From Bacteroidota bacterium (GTDB lineage Bacteria > Bacteroidota > Bacteroidia > Bacteroidales > JAGONC01), in the NCBI GenBank assembly GCA_026391695.1, contig JAPLDP010000023.1, positions 1 through 38,544 on the forward strand: a stretch of 38,544 bases of DNA. The letters run 5' to 3'. A model generated the notes under the pieces. That model did not search any database. It saw only the letters and a list, made by a program, of their open reading frames with translations, and was not told the origin of the DNA. The position numbers and the translations under genes were made by a program. Numbering within the stretch: the stretch's first letter is position 1; each line of letters begins with the position of its first letter. Positions 1 through 8,890 of the stretch are shown piece after piece.

Positions 1-304
1 CCAACGCAACATGTCCTGAAAAGGACTTTAAGAACACAGACATGAGTTAATGCCAATCATTCGTTTGGCTAAGCTCGCAGGAGAAACTCGCATACCAAAG
101 GCGTTATAACTTGGAAAGGATTTATAGGAGAAATTTACCAAGAAGGTCATATAAAAATTCAGAAAAATTTCCTAATTACCTGTCATGGAGCTCCATTATC
201 AGGGTCATCACAATAATGCGTACCTGGGGTTAGAATTCGTGATTTGAATTACCCTTATAGAAAAATGATTAACTTTATGACCTATCGAATAAAATCATAC
301 CTGT
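1..304. other. Leader region without a recognisable gene
   Basis: No frame here gives a protein I recognise. One + frame stays open from about 51 to 231 but lacks a plausible start and resembles nothing known to me. It could be the degraded end of a gene lying left of the window. A weak Bacteroidota-like promoter may lie near the right end: TTTG at 243-246 and TAACTTTA at 270-277 (last base off consensus), with a 23-base gap that is slightly too long. Confidence 0.3.
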
Positions 305-1624
305 ATGCGAATCCTTTCAGTATCAATTATCTTACTCTTCAAATTAATTGTTACTGATGCTCAGACCAATGACTGGGAAATGTCGCCCGTGAATAATCGC
401 ACCTATAGTCCCATTGAGAAATTACCCGATACAACCCAGGCCTATAAATGGAATACATTATCTAACATCTGGGATAATAAGTATCTCGATCTGTATTATT
501 ACGATGATGAGTGGAAAGAGATAAAATGGATCAGAAAAATATGGGATGACTCTAAATCTATTTGGACGAACTATTTTCAGGTTCTTCTGACCTACGAGGG
601 TGATATACTTGTATTGGAAATGACTCAGGACTGGGACGAACTGAACGAAGATTGGATCAACCAAACTCTGGACAATTACATTTATGATATCCATAGTTAC
701 CGCACCGAATGGATACTTCAGACATGGGAGGGCATGGTCGAGGCATGGGTTAATTCCATAAAACAAACCTATTCTTATGATACTTCAGGTCAGATAACCA
801 GCATCACCGGCGAAGTGTGGGATCCGTTCATGTATGTGTGGTCGCCATCTGATCTGACACAGTACACTTATGATATCCAGAACTATGACACGGAAATCCT
901 TTACATGATATGGGATCCATCGTCTTCAAACTGGATAAACAGTAATCTCAAGACGAACACCTATGACAGTGTAGGTAATCAGACAAGCATCCTGAGCCAG
1001 AACTGGAATCAGGTGGCTCTGCAATGGATCAACGATAGAATAAACGGTTTCACCTATGATACAGCAGGGAATCAAATTGAGGCTCTTACACGGATTTGGG
1101 ATGATTCCCATTTAGAATGGGATAACAGCACCTTACGCCATTTTTTTTATAATGATATAAACCAGGTCATAAATTGGCTTGGTGAAACCTGGGATAATAA
1201 TAATGGACTTTGGATCAATGAATTTCAGGGTTTTTATATGTACGATAATGATGGGTACCGAACTGACAATACAACCCAAAAATGGGATCTGAATCAGGAA
1301 TCCTGGTATAATAACTCGCGTTTCAGATATACTTACAAAATAAACTCTTTTGGGGTAAGTGAATTGCATCCCGAAGCCTGCAACTGCTATCTTGAAAATT
1401 CTATTCATCAGAACCCAGTTTTTCAATGCACCGGACTGACGCCTGCCGAATGTCACACCTTGTATTTATATGATCTGAAAGGAATCCTGATCTTCCAGAC
1501 CTCTTTCACAGGCAGTGAAAAGATTAAAATCAACACAACTCTTCAAACCGGTATCTATCTGCTGGCCATTAAAAAAGGTGACAAAACACTACTTAAAACC
1601 AAATCATTAATCATCAATCATTAA
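305..1624 (+). CDS. Secreted Trp-rich YD-repeat protein with T9SS-type C-terminus
   Basis: The 439-residue product starts with a hydrophobic signal peptide (about residues 1-19, ending near TDAQ). Residues 40-350 are roughly nine imperfect repeats of 34-40 residues. Each carries a W-x-x-x-x-x-x-W pair and a YTYD-x-x-GN-like motif, for example YDTSGQ, YDSVGN and YDTAGN. The YD motif recalls RHS/YD repeats, but regularly placed tryptophans replace the usual RHS glycine/arginine core. The last 80 residues resemble a T9SS type A sorting domain (YLYDLKG, then TGIYLLAIKKG), although the PNP motif is degenerate. It is probably exported by T9SS and surface-attached or released; the specific role is unknown. 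The final codons are built from 7-bp repeats (see 1603-1630). It converges with the ttcA-like gene, 15 bp away. Confidence 0.75.
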   Translation: MRILSVSIILLFKLIVTDAQTNDWEMSPVNNRTYSPIEKLPDTTQAYKWNTLSNIWDNKYLDLYYYDDEWKEIKWIRKIWDDSKSIWTNYFQVLLTYEGDILVLEMTQDWDELNEDWINQTLDNYIYDIHSYRTEWILQTWEGMVEAWVNSIKQTYSYDTSGQITSITGEVWDPFMYVWSPSDLTQYTYDIQNYDTEILYMIWDPSSSNWINSNLKTNTYDSVGNQTSILSQNWNQVALQWINDRINGFTYDTAGNQIEALTRIWDDSHLEWDNSTLRHFFYNDINQVINWLGETWDNNNGLWINEFQGFYMYDNDGYRTDNTTQKWDLNQESWYNNSRFRYTYKINSFGVSELHPEACNCYLENSIHQNPVFQCTGLTPAECHTLYLYDLKGILIFQTSFTGSEKIKINTTLQTGIYLLAIKKGDKTLLKTKSLIINH

Positions 1625-1630
1625 TCATTT
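1603..1630. repeat. Heptamer array 1 (ATCATTA type, 4 units)
   Basis: Four consecutive 7-bp units are seen: ATCATTA, ATCATCA, ATCATTA, ATCATTT. They encode the last residues and contain the stop codon of the upstream T9SS-type protein. The unit ATCATTA reappears as the last unit of array 2 near 10.7 kb. Confidence 0.7.
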
Positions 1631-1639
1631 AGCCCCTTG

Positions 1640-2377
1640 TCATTTCTCCGGTAAATAATCCTTTTCTATCCGTGACATTGATCTATAGAGATTGATTTTG
1701 GCCAATTTGTTCATCTTTTCGAACTCTTCAATGATATGGCGAATCTGAGCACGGCGGGTCAGTTCAGAATAGGGACAGGGCTTTTCCTGTAACCGGTATC
1801 CTCTGATCTTTGCATAATGCCTCATCTCTTTATCCGTAACCAATGCCATAGGCCGGATAATCTCAATATTACCCTTGAACAAATGTAGTTTTGGAGGCAT
1901 GGTCGAAATGGCTCCATGGAAGATCATGTTCAGCAATAATGTTTCAATGATATCGTCGAGGTGATGTCCCAAAGCCACTTTGTTACACGTTAACTCTTTA
2001 GCCAGATAAAATAGTTCTTTGCGCCGTGTCCAGGAGCAAATAAAACAAGGTTGTTTCTTTGGATTTATTTCCAAATCAATGCTGGTTTCTTGTGAAAAGA
2101 AGGGTATATCGAGTTCCTGACATAAATCCGAAATGTATTCCAAATCGGTTTCATACGGAATCCCTTGAATTCTGATATGTACAGCGAATAAATCAAAATG
2201 TACAGGCAGAAATTTCCGCCGGAAAGAGAGGATATCCAAAAGAGCCAATGAATCCTTTCCACCCGATACGCCCACCAGTATCCTGTCATTCTCAGTGATC
2301 AGGCCGTACGTCAATATATCCTTACCAGCCTTTTGTCTGACCTTTTCAAGAAACCGTTTGTCATTGATTTCCGACAT
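1640..2377 (-). CDS. ttcA: TtcA-like tRNA 2-thiocytidine biosynthesis protein (PP-loop ATPase)
   Basis: The 245-residue product has the N-type ATP pyrophosphatase PP-loop SGGKDS at residues 38-43 and the downstream LGHHLDD motif (136-142) typical of the TtcA/TilS/ThiI group. A CxxC pair (C111, C114, within PCFICSWTRR) and a later cysteine (C201, KPCPYS) fit the three ligands of the oxygen-sensitive [4Fe-4S] cluster known in TtcA. TtcA thiolates C32 of certain tRNAs in the cytoplasm. No TilS-type C-terminal lysidine domain is present, and TilS lacks these cysteines, so TtcA is preferred; other TtcA-like paralogues of unknown target remain possible. The ATG start gives MSEINDK and there is no competing start. 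Confidence 0.85.
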   Translation of the reverse strand: MSEINDKRFLEKVRQKAGKDILTYGLITENDRILVGVSGGKDSLALLDILSFRRKFLPVHFDLFAVHIRIQGIPYETDLEYISDLCQELDIPFFSQETSIDLEINPKKQPCFICSWTRRKELFYLAKELTCNKVALGHHLDDIIETLLLNMIFHGAISTMPPKLHLFKGNIEIIRPMALVTDKEMRHYAKIRGYRLQEKPCPYSELTRRAQIRHIIEEFEKMNKLAKINLYRSMSRIEKDYLPEK

Positions 2378-2701
2378 AATATAAAAGATATTGCATCTTA
2401 AATGGCCACTATTAAAAAAAGATCAAATATAACGCAATAATCAGTACCTGGGTATTTTGAGTGTATCAACCACACCAGGCACATCAGAACATAATAGAAT
2501 TTGGATGTTATTTTAAATTAGAACTTATTAATCTGTCCTATTGTGACTATTGTGGTTAAAGAATAAAAAAAGTACGCATCTTTGCGATGAATCTCAAAAA
2601 ATCTATACGCTTGGATTTGTTTTATAACAGTTAAAATCACTTAATTTTGCTTACGTTCATCTCCATCAAATTGTATCCTTTAGGTAGATATCTAATTATC
2701 T
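2378..2701. other. Intergenic region between divergent genes
   Basis: This is an AT-rich gap between the ttcA-like gene (minus) and the DUF115-like gene (plus). It holds the putative promoter at 2577-2584. I see no conserved RNA, terminator or credible small gene. Confidence 0.5.
2577..2584 (+). promoter_or_regulatory. Putative Bacteroidota -7 box
   Basis: CATCTTTG followed by C fits the common TAnnTTTG(C) -7 element with one mismatch. A TTGTGG at 2550-2555 lies 21 bases upstream, where the -33 TTTG/TTG element is expected. It would start transcription near 2591, giving a leader of about 110 bases for the gene at 2702. Confidence 0.4.
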
Positions 2702-3601
2702 ATGAAACTTGCCACTTTACAAACACTTCTCTTCGATCTGATCAAATCCATCATCAGCTTTTTAAAAGTTGCATTACTTTCAAAATTTTTCACCGATATC
2801 AAAAAGGTGCAACGGCCACACGACTGTTGTGTGATATTAGGAAATGGGCATTCCCTGAATGATAGTATTACCGGAAACAAGAAATTTCTACAGGATAAGG
2901 ATTTGTTCTGTGTAAAATCATTTCCCCTCACCAAATATTATCTGGAACTGAAGCCGGTTTATTATATTAATTCTGCTCCTGAGAGCTACATGGAAAATGT
3001 CCCTGAGCAGATCAGGCAAAATAATCAATTCTTATATGATACAATAGGCCAGCAAACTACATGGAAAATGACTTTTTTTATTCCTCACCATGCAAAAAAA
3101 TCTTCTTATTGGAAAAATGAAATTTCAAAAAACAAGAATATCACTGTTGTTTATTTCAATACTACTCCCGTGGATGGTTTACGAAAGGCCAACCACCTGT
3201 TTTACCGGATGAATCTCGGTATGCCACGACCCCATAACGTCCTGATTCCAACCATACTGCTTGCATTGAACATAGGCTACAAGGAAATTTACCTCCTTGG
3301 CGCTGACCACTCCTGGCTACCCGAAATTAGTGTTGATGAAAATAACCGCGTGTTGGTCAATCAGAAACACTTTTATGATGAAGAGATTTCAGAACCTAAA
3401 CCCATGCACAAATTGGGAAAAGGAGAACGACGACTCCATGAAGTGTTAATTAAATTTATTTATACTTTCCGGGGCTATTTTAATCTTAAATATTATGCCG
3501 AAACTCTGAGTGTAAGGATATTTAATGCCACGCCAGGTTCATATATTGATGCCTTTGACCGGATAATTATTCCTCCCGACAGTAAAGAGAAAGGATTTTG
3601 A
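2702..3601 (+). CDS. DUF115 / sialyltransferase-like surface-glycan protein
   Basis: The 299-residue product begins with a hydrophobic stretch (about residues 7-30), then CCVILGNGHSLND (42-54), a nucleotide-binding-like GxGxS segment seen at the start of DUF115 (MptE-like) and GT42 sialyltransferase-type folds. A later region has PTILLALNIGYKEIYLLGADHSW, which matches the conserved GYKEIYLxGxDH segment of those families. A role in transferring a sugar or handling an activated sugar for surface polysaccharide is inferred. The acceptor and donor cannot be read from sequence. Its stop TGA (3599-3601) overlaps a TTG in the next gene, so the two are probably cotranscribed. Alternative: a non-catalytic relative of these folds. 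Confidence 0.55.
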   Translation: MKLATLQTLLFDLIKSIISFLKVALLSKFFTDIKKVQRPHDCCVILGNGHSLNDSITGNKKFLQDKDLFCVKSFPLTKYYLELKPVYYINSAPESYMENVPEQIRQNNQFLYDTIGQQTTWKMTFFIPHHAKKSSYWKNEISKNKNITVVYFNTTPVDGLRKANHLFYRMNLGMPRPHNVLIPTILLALNIGYKEIYLLGADHSWLPEISVDENNRVLVNQKHFYDEEISEPKPMHKLGKGERRLHEVLIKFIYTFRGYFNLKYYAETLSVRIFNATPGSYIDAFDRIIIPPDSKEKGF

Positions 3602-3606
3602 AAAAT

Positions 3607-6051
3607 ATGCGGGGATTTGTCATCATTCTGGTTTTGCTTCTCGTCACATCTATAGGCTTTTATGGCACAGCACAGGACACGACAAAGAAAGTTTATGCCA
3701 TAAGGGTATCAGAACCTCCTGTGATCGATGGAGTTCTGGATGATCCGGTATGGGTGGAGGTGCCTGCTGCCACCGGTTTCCTGCAAACAGAACCCTACTT
3801 TGGCCAACCCGCCTCACAGCTTTCCGAAGTCCGTTTCGTCTATGATAATATGGCCCTGTATGTCGGAGCAAAACTTTATGATACCGCCCCCGACAGTATA
3901 TTAAAAGAGATGAGCGTGAGGGATGAGATCAATAATTCCGACTGGTTCGGTATACGCATCGATCCCTTTAATGACGCTTTGGTATCGTATGGCTTTGCTG
4001 TCACACCATCTGGAGTGCAATTGGATGTGAAGAATTTAGGTGAGGAAGATGACGAAAGCTGGGATGCGGTTTGGATGAGTGCAGTGAAGATCACCGCCGA
4101 GGGGTGGTTTGTAGAATTGAAGATACCCTATTCCGCACTGCGTTTTCCAAAAAATAGTGATGACAAGCCCTGGGGGGTGAATATCTTTCGAAACATCCGG
4201 CGTTACAGGGAGACATCATCCTGGAATCCCGTCGACAAAAAAGTTGCCGGAATTAATACCCAGGCAGGTGAACTTTATGGCATTAACGACATAGACCCTC
4301 CTGTCAGGCTGGCCATGATACCTTATGTTTCAGGATACCTGACCAGGGATCCCCAACATGCAGGATGGGGATACTCCTATAAAGGAGGAATGGATATAAA
4401 ATATGGCATCAATGATAGTTATACACTTGATATGATCTTGATACCTGATTTTGGTCAGGTCGAATCCGACGAACTTGTATACAACCTCACGCCATTTGAG
4501 GTTTATTACGGGGAAAAACGTCCTTTCTTTATGGAAGGCACTGAACTGTTTGATAAAGGGGATGTCTTTTATTCACGGCGCATCGGTGACAAGCCCTCCG
4601 GCAATGATAATGTTGCGGATAGCTTGGAAATAAATGAGAAGGTGGTCACCAAACCCGAAGAAACACAACTCATTAATGCCACCAAGATAACCGGTAAGAA
4701 CAGGAAAGGATTTGCCACCGGATTCTTTAATGCCATGACGGCAAATACTTATGCAAAGGTGATGGACACCCTGTCGGGTAATGTCAGAAAAATCCTTACC
4801 GAACCATTTACAAACTATAATATGGTTATCGCTGAACAATCATTGAAAAATAATTCGTATGTCAGTCTTTTTAATACCAATGTCTATAAACCCCATGATA
4901 AGTTCTCGGTAAATGTGACCGGCACTGACTTCCGTATTATCAACAAAAATAATACGTATGGTATAGGTGGTGAATTCATTGTAAGTCAGAAATATAGCAA
5001 AACTCAAAAGCCTGAAATGGGATACAGCTATAAAATAGAGGCTGGTAAAATCAGCGGGAATTTCACATTCAATCTGAGCCATGAACTCATCACCAACACG
5101 TACGATCCAAATGATATGGGTTTTCTACCCAAAAATAATTTCATTAATAATGAGATCAGGATCAGTTATAATATATACGATCCCTTCTGGCGGATGATGG
5201 AATGGCAAAATTCCTTCACTATCAATTACACCTCGCTATATACTCCGGGGAAATACGCAGATTTCGGAATGGAATTGCAATCAATTTCCACTTTCAGGAA
5301 TTACCTGTTTGTGATGCTGAATGCCTATTATCGCCCCATCGATGAGCATGACTATTATGAACCCCGCGTTGATGGATGGTACTATGCAATTCCTCCGGTT
5401 TATTCTTTTACGATTTTTCTTTCGCCGGATTACAGGAAACGGTTTATCACCGATGTGAGGGCTTCATATTATGTAGCTACAGAAGACCATGAGAGAGGTT
5501 ATTCGGCCTCACTTGAACCCCGCCTCCGCTTTAATGACAAGTTTTTCGTGACCATGGAGATAGCAATTGCAAAAGATAATAATAATAAAGGCTATGTAAC
5601 CGACAGTATTTCTGCAACCGGTAATGAGGTCATTATTTTCGGGCGAAGGGATATTACAACGATTACCAATGCCATTTCGGCACGATATATATTCACCAGC
5701 ACATCCTCGTTGCTGTTTCGCTTAAGGCATTACTGGATTTGGGGAGAATATGACAGGTACTATGACCTGCAAAAGGATGGGCATCTCTTAATAAATGATT
5801 TTACCGTGGATGAAGATTTTGCTTTTAATGCCTTCACCATCGACATGTCGTATATATGGCAATTTGCGCCCGGAAGTGAATTGTCGGTGGTCTGGAAAAA
5901 TGCCATAAATACAAGTGAGAGTGCAGAAATCACTCATGCTTATTTCGAGAATCTAAGCAACACTCTGTCATCGCCTGCTACAAACAGCTTTTCAGTTAAA
6001 ATCCTGTATTATATTGATTATCAGAATATAAGAAAAAAGAATAGAAGATGA
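3607..6051 (+). CDS. DUF5916 outer-membrane protein with N-terminal CBM9-like domain
   Basis: I choose the ATG at 3607 rather than the TTG at 3598. It leaves an AAGGA about 11 bases upstream and starts directly with the signal peptide (MRGFVIILVLLL, cleavage near GTAQ). The mature part opens with a family 9 carbohydrate-binding-like domain (PPVIDGVLDDPVW, about residues 30-230). The DUF5916 region follows, marked by IPDFGQVESDE, EKRPFFMEGTELF and YSRRIG. The last 400 residues are rich in alternating aromatic strands, as in a beta-barrel. The length of 814 is usual for the family. Members are common in Bacteroidota envelopes; their substrate is not established. The TGA stop coincides with the left end of a MITE-like element. 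Confidence 0.85.
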   Translation: MRGFVIILVLLLVTSIGFYGTAQDTTKKVYAIRVSEPPVIDGVLDDPVWVEVPAATGFLQTEPYFGQPASQLSEVRFVYDNMALYVGAKLYDTAPDSILKEMSVRDEINNSDWFGIRIDPFNDALVSYGFAVTPSGVQLDVKNLGEEDDESWDAVWMSAVKITAEGWFVELKIPYSALRFPKNSDDKPWGVNIFRNIRRYRETSSWNPVDKKVAGINTQAGELYGINDIDPPVRLAMIPYVSGYLTRDPQHAGWGYSYKGGMDIKYGINDSYTLDMILIPDFGQVESDELVYNLTPFEVYYGEKRPFFMEGTELFDKGDVFYSRRIGDKPSGNDNVADSLEINEKVVTKPEETQLINATKITGKNRKGFATGFFNAMTANTYAKVMDTLSGNVRKILTEPFTNYNMVIAEQSLKNNSYVSLFNTNVYKPHDKFSVNVTGTDFRIINKNNTYGIGGEFIVSQKYSKTQKPEMGYSYKIEAGKISGNFTFNLSHELITNTYDPNDMGFLPKNNFINNEIRISYNIYDPFWRMMEWQNSFTINYTSLYTPGKYADFGMELQSISTFRNYLFVMLNAYYRPIDEHDYYEPRVDGWYYAIPPVYSFTIFLSPDYRKRFITDVRASYYVATEDHERGYSASLEPRLRFNDKFFVTMEIAIAKDNNNKGYVTDSISATGNEVIIFGRRDITTITNAISARYIFTSTSSLLFRLRHYWIWGEYDRYYDLQKDGHLLINDFTVDEDFAFNAFTIDMSYIWQFAPGSELSVVWKNAINTSESAEITHAYFENLSNTLSSPATNSFSVKILYYIDYQNIRKKNRR

Positions 6052-6201
6052 GGCTGTCTCAAAAGTCCTCCGTGTTCCTCTCTGAATTCCTCTGTGTTCC
6101 TCTGTGGTTAATCTAATTAATTTTAACACAGAGGTTCACAAAGAAGACACAAAGTAGCACAAAGTCAGAAAACAATTTTCAATCCTTTTGATACGGCCTC
6201 A
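6049..6201. mobile_element. MITE-like element with 16-bp terminal inverted repeats
   Basis: TGAGGCTGTCTCAAAA at 6049-6064 is matched in inverted orientation at 6186-6201 (14 of 16 bases). The 153-bp interior contains direct copies of a TTCCTCTGTG-type motif and an internal inverted repeat (CCTCTGTGGTTAA against TTAACACAGAGG, one bulged G). There is no coding capacity and no obvious target-site duplication. It lies exactly between two convergent genes. Its internal hairpin could also end transcription from either side. Confidence 0.6.
6098..6135. terminator. Possible hairpin between convergent genes
   Basis: CCTCTGTGGTTAA can pair with TTAACACAGAGG a short AT-rich loop away. The hairpin lies inside the MITE-like element, midway between the DUF5916 gene and the FN3 gene. 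No strong T-run follows on either strand, so intrinsic termination is uncertain. Confidence 0.3.
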
Positions 6202-6212
6202 TTTTGTATCAT

Positions 6213-7691
6213 TTAGTTCTTAATCCACTTCATCCATTTCTGTGAGGTTCCTAGTCTCAGATTCAGCAGGTAGGTTCCTTTAACAAACTGGGATCCATCA
6301 ATAAGAATATCATTATTCCCTTCAACAACATCTCTTTCGATGGTCAGGAGTGTCCGTCCGGTCAGGTCCATAACCGAAATGGTGCATATTCCTGACAGCG
6401 ATGAAATAAATGTGAGGTGAACATGGTCAATTCCCGGATTTGGGTAAAGATTTACCTGGCCGATAATCTGGTCGTTCCTGTTATATATACCAGTCAGATT
6501 GCCACCAACAGTATCTCCGGCCGTGGTAAATACCGATGATACAATGTAGCCGGTCCAATTCCAGCAACCCATTCCACACTTTGTATTCAGCTCCCAAAGA
6601 TACGTTGTACCGGGTTGAAGCTCTTCCACAAAAGCCGAATTAGTAAAGGTCAACTGATAAGTATAATTGGTATCGCCTTCAGGGGCATATCTCACCCACG
6701 TCATCATGCCACCTCCTGACCATATAAGCTCGGCAGAATTCTCAGTAATATTCGAAGCCAGCAGATCATAAGGAATACATTCCTGCGATGTGGTATCGGG
6801 CAGGGTGACAAATGTCGCGCTGGCATTGTATCCCGTCCACTCGCCATCGCAGAAGAGGTTCACTGACCATTCATATTCGGTTTCTGCAGCAAGTGCATGT
6901 AAAAATGCATGCTGATTATGTGCAAACTTATACAGATAATTCGTATCACCTACAGGGCTGTATCTGACCCATGCAACACCTTCGGTTCCTTCCCAGGAAA
7001 GAACAGCTGAGTGGGCTGTGATGTCGGAAGCAGCCAGGTTAGTTGGTTCACAACTTACGGTATCGATGAGGGTCATGAATGTTGAACTGGTATTGTATCC
7101 TGACCACTCCCCATCGCAGAAAACATTCAACGCCCATTCATATTCAGTATTGGATATCAACTGATGTAAAAATTTGTGTTGATTGTGTGCAAACTTATAC
7201 ACATAATTCGTATCACCTACAGGGCTGTATCTGACCCATGCAATACCTTCGGTTCCTTCCCAGGAAAGAACAGCTGAGTGGGCTGTGATGTCGGAAGCAG
7301 CCAGGTTAGTTGGTTCACAACTTACGGTATCGATGAGGGTCATGAATGTTGAACTGGTATTGTATCCTGTCCACTCCCCATCGCAGAAAACATTCAACGC
7401 CCATTCATATTCAGTATTGGATATCAACTGATGCAAAAATTTGTATTGATTGTGTGCAAACTTATATTGATAATTAGTATCACCTATCGGGCTGTATCTG
7501 ACCCATACAGGACATTCTGTTCCTTCCCATGAAAGAACTGCCGAATGCGCTGTGATCTCAGAAGCTGTCAGATTTTGCGGCACACATGGGTTCTGGGCAC
7601 TGACTTTAAAAGCACCGACTGCCATCCATATGATGAATGCGCAAAGGATTATCTTTACTGTACTTGCGGAAAAAGTGTGAAGATTTTTCAT
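6213..7691 (-). CDS. Secreted FN3-like repeat protein with T9SS sorting domain
   Basis: The 492-residue product has a signal peptide (to about residue 33, KVSAQ). Four fibronectin type III-like domains follow, each of about 89 residues. They share the motif NLxASxITxHSAVLSWEGT, then WVRYSPxGDTNY and EYEWALNVFCDGEW. Units 1-3 are close to identical, unit 4 has diverged. The C-terminus (VNLYPNPGIDHVHLTF, VMDLTGRTLLTI, GTYLLNLRLG) is a clear T9SS type A sorting domain, so the protein is exported across the outer membrane and probably anchored there. The pair of conserved Cys per unit may form disulfides. The function is likely adhesion or structural, not shown by sequence. Confidence 0.85.
   Translation of the reverse strand: MKNLHTFSASTVKIILCAFIIWMAVGAFKVSAQNPCVPQNLTASEITAHSAVLSWEGTECPVWVRYSPIGDTNYQYKFAHNQYKFLHQLISNTEYEWALNVFCDGEWTGYNTSSTFMTLIDTVSCEPTNLAASDITAHSAVLSWEGTEGIAWVRYSPVGDTNYVYKFAHNQHKFLHQLISNTEYEWALNVFCDGEWSGYNTSSTFMTLIDTVSCEPTNLAASDITAHSAVLSWEGTEGVAWVRYSPVGDTNYLYKFAHNQHAFLHALAAETEYEWSVNLFCDGEWTGYNASATFVTLPDTTSQECIPYDLLASNITENSAELIWSGGGMMTWVRYAPEGDTNYTYQLTFTNSAFVEELQPGTTYLWELNTKCGMGCWNWTGYIVSSVFTTAGDTVGGNLTGIYNRNDQIIGQVNLYPNPGIDHVHLTFISSLSGICTISVMDLTGRTLLTIERDVVEGNNDILIDGSQFVKGTYLLNLRLGTSQKWMKWIKN
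6786..7586 (-). repeat. Tandem 267-bp coding repeats
   Basis: The segment beginning CCTACAGGGCTGTATCTGAC at 6949 recurs at 7216, exactly 267 bp away (89 codons). Almost every base is conserved between the two copies, including third codon positions. A third, slightly diverged copy lies further right. This indicates recent duplication or gene conversion within the FN3-like gene. Confidence 0.85.
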
Positions 7692-8116
7692 AATAAAGAA
7701 ATTTAAGTCGAGATTGACCTATTAGATAAAAACAGACGAAGAACGTTTAATCCACCGAAAAAAAATTTACTACTACACACAGTACCAGTATGAACGGTTA
7801 AAATACCAGAATGTCTTCATCCTTGCGACAAATGTAGCATTTAATAGTCTACATGTTTGGTCTGAAGAAAAATTTTGAATCAAACTTCAACCGTTCCTAA
7901 TAACGGGAAGCGTACAGGGCTATTTGCATTTGTGCGGAAATAGATTATTTCATCGCAGCCACAGAAACATAAAAATTCGTCCAAAATACATAGACCCAGT
8001 ATGGCAGGAAGACCAGAAAAACCAACAAACGAAAAGAATATACAAGGGGAATATAATTGAGTGATAAGTTGGAATTGTGGCTCCCTGTTATCTTGACCAT
8101 TACTTTGGCTTTTAGA
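7692..8116. other. Intergenic region upstream of the FN3 gene
   Basis: The 425-base gap holds a candidate minus-strand promoter at 7829-7836. A 63-codon minus frame (7945-8136) encodes a strongly hydrophobic peptide, but it needs a TTG start and overlaps the nuclease C-terminus, so I do not call it a gene. Nothing else is recognised. Confidence 0.4.
7829..7836 (-). promoter_or_regulatory. Putative Bacteroidota -7 box for the FN3 gene
   Basis: On the minus strand this reads TACATTTG, a full match to TAnnTTTG. Transcription would begin near 7820, about 130 bases before the start codon. A good TTTG -33 element is not evident at the expected spacing. Confidence 0.4.
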
Positions 8117-8890
8117 TTATGGAGTCCTTGGTTCAAATGCCCATTTGTCTATCTCAATATGGCTTTCCAGGCCTATTTCAATACTATTCGGTAAGTCTGG
8201 GAAAAAATCAATTCCAGTTAATTGTTCCACAGAATCAATTGATACAGCATATTCACTTAATAGCATTGTTCCTTTTTCGTTTGGTAACATAAAGGCAATT
8301 GCTTTAATGTCAGGTTCTTTATAATCAAGGATTATTTTATAGAAGTATCCTGGGACAGTTACTTCATTTATACCAATTTTCCCAATTATCGAATCTAAGA
8401 TTCCCGCTGTCACAATACATAATTCTTCATTTTCTACAGCCCATTGTCTTACTTGTCCTTCAAGTAATTTCCAGATTCCTCCGTTAAATGATGGTAATTG
8501 GGGAGATATATTACTCATGTAATAACTTTCTAACAGAGCAATCTGTGAAAAATTCATATCGGCTGCAGGGGCAAGATGTCCTCTATCATATCCGGAATAT
8601 GTATAATCGTTTGGGGATGCTGAGCCAGTTAGCACTAAGGGATCGCTTTTAAAATCATCATTAATTGATAAACTTCCTTGAACCATATCTTTCGTCAATT
8701 TATATGCAACCCATTCAGCCTGTTCATCCATTTCTGAATAGGAAAGTGTAAAATGAGTATGTTTAATAATTTGATTAGTTGTTGATGTTGGTAAACAATC
8801 ACAATTAGTCGAGATGGGATCAGGAACAGGTTCATCACATTCACATCCAATGATGATTATTGTTAAACAAAGCGTAAAAATATTTTTCAT
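8117..8890 (-). CDS. DNA/RNA non-specific endonuclease (NUC1 family), lipoprotein
   Basis: The 257-residue product has a lipoprotein signal (IIIIGC, acylated Cys16), so it should be attached to a periplasm- or surface-facing membrane. The NUC1 catalytic motif YDRGHLAPAADM gives the general base His105. The downstream FNGGIWKLLEGQVRQW contributes the metal-binding Asn136 and Glu144, as in Serratia-type beta-beta-alpha-metal nucleases. The length is normal for the family. It probably degrades extracellular or imported nucleic acid for nutrition, or acts on competitor DNA. No immunity gene is evident beside it. It lies in an AT-rich stretch unlike the genes on either side. Confidence 0.9.
   Translation of the reverse strand: MKNIFTLCLTIIIIGCECDEPVPDPISTNCDCLPTSTTNQIIKHTHFTLSYSEMDEQAEWVAYKLTKDMVQGSLSINDDFKSDPLVLTGSASPNDYTYSGYDRGHLAPAADMNFSQIALLESYYMSNISPQLPSFNGGIWKLLEGQVRQWAVENEELCIVTAGILDSIIGKIGINEVTVPGYFYKIILDYKEPDIKAIAFMLPNEKGTMLLSEYAVSIDSVEQLTGIDFFPDLPNSIEIGLESHIEIDKWAFEPRTP

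Noticed and set aside
90-120. Integron attC-like site around GCGTTATAAC
   Set aside because: No paired core sites or integrase; the match is too short.
7945-8136. 63-codon hydrophobic minus-strand ORF
   Set aside because: It needs a TTG start and overlaps the end of the nuclease gene. There is no homology I recognise.
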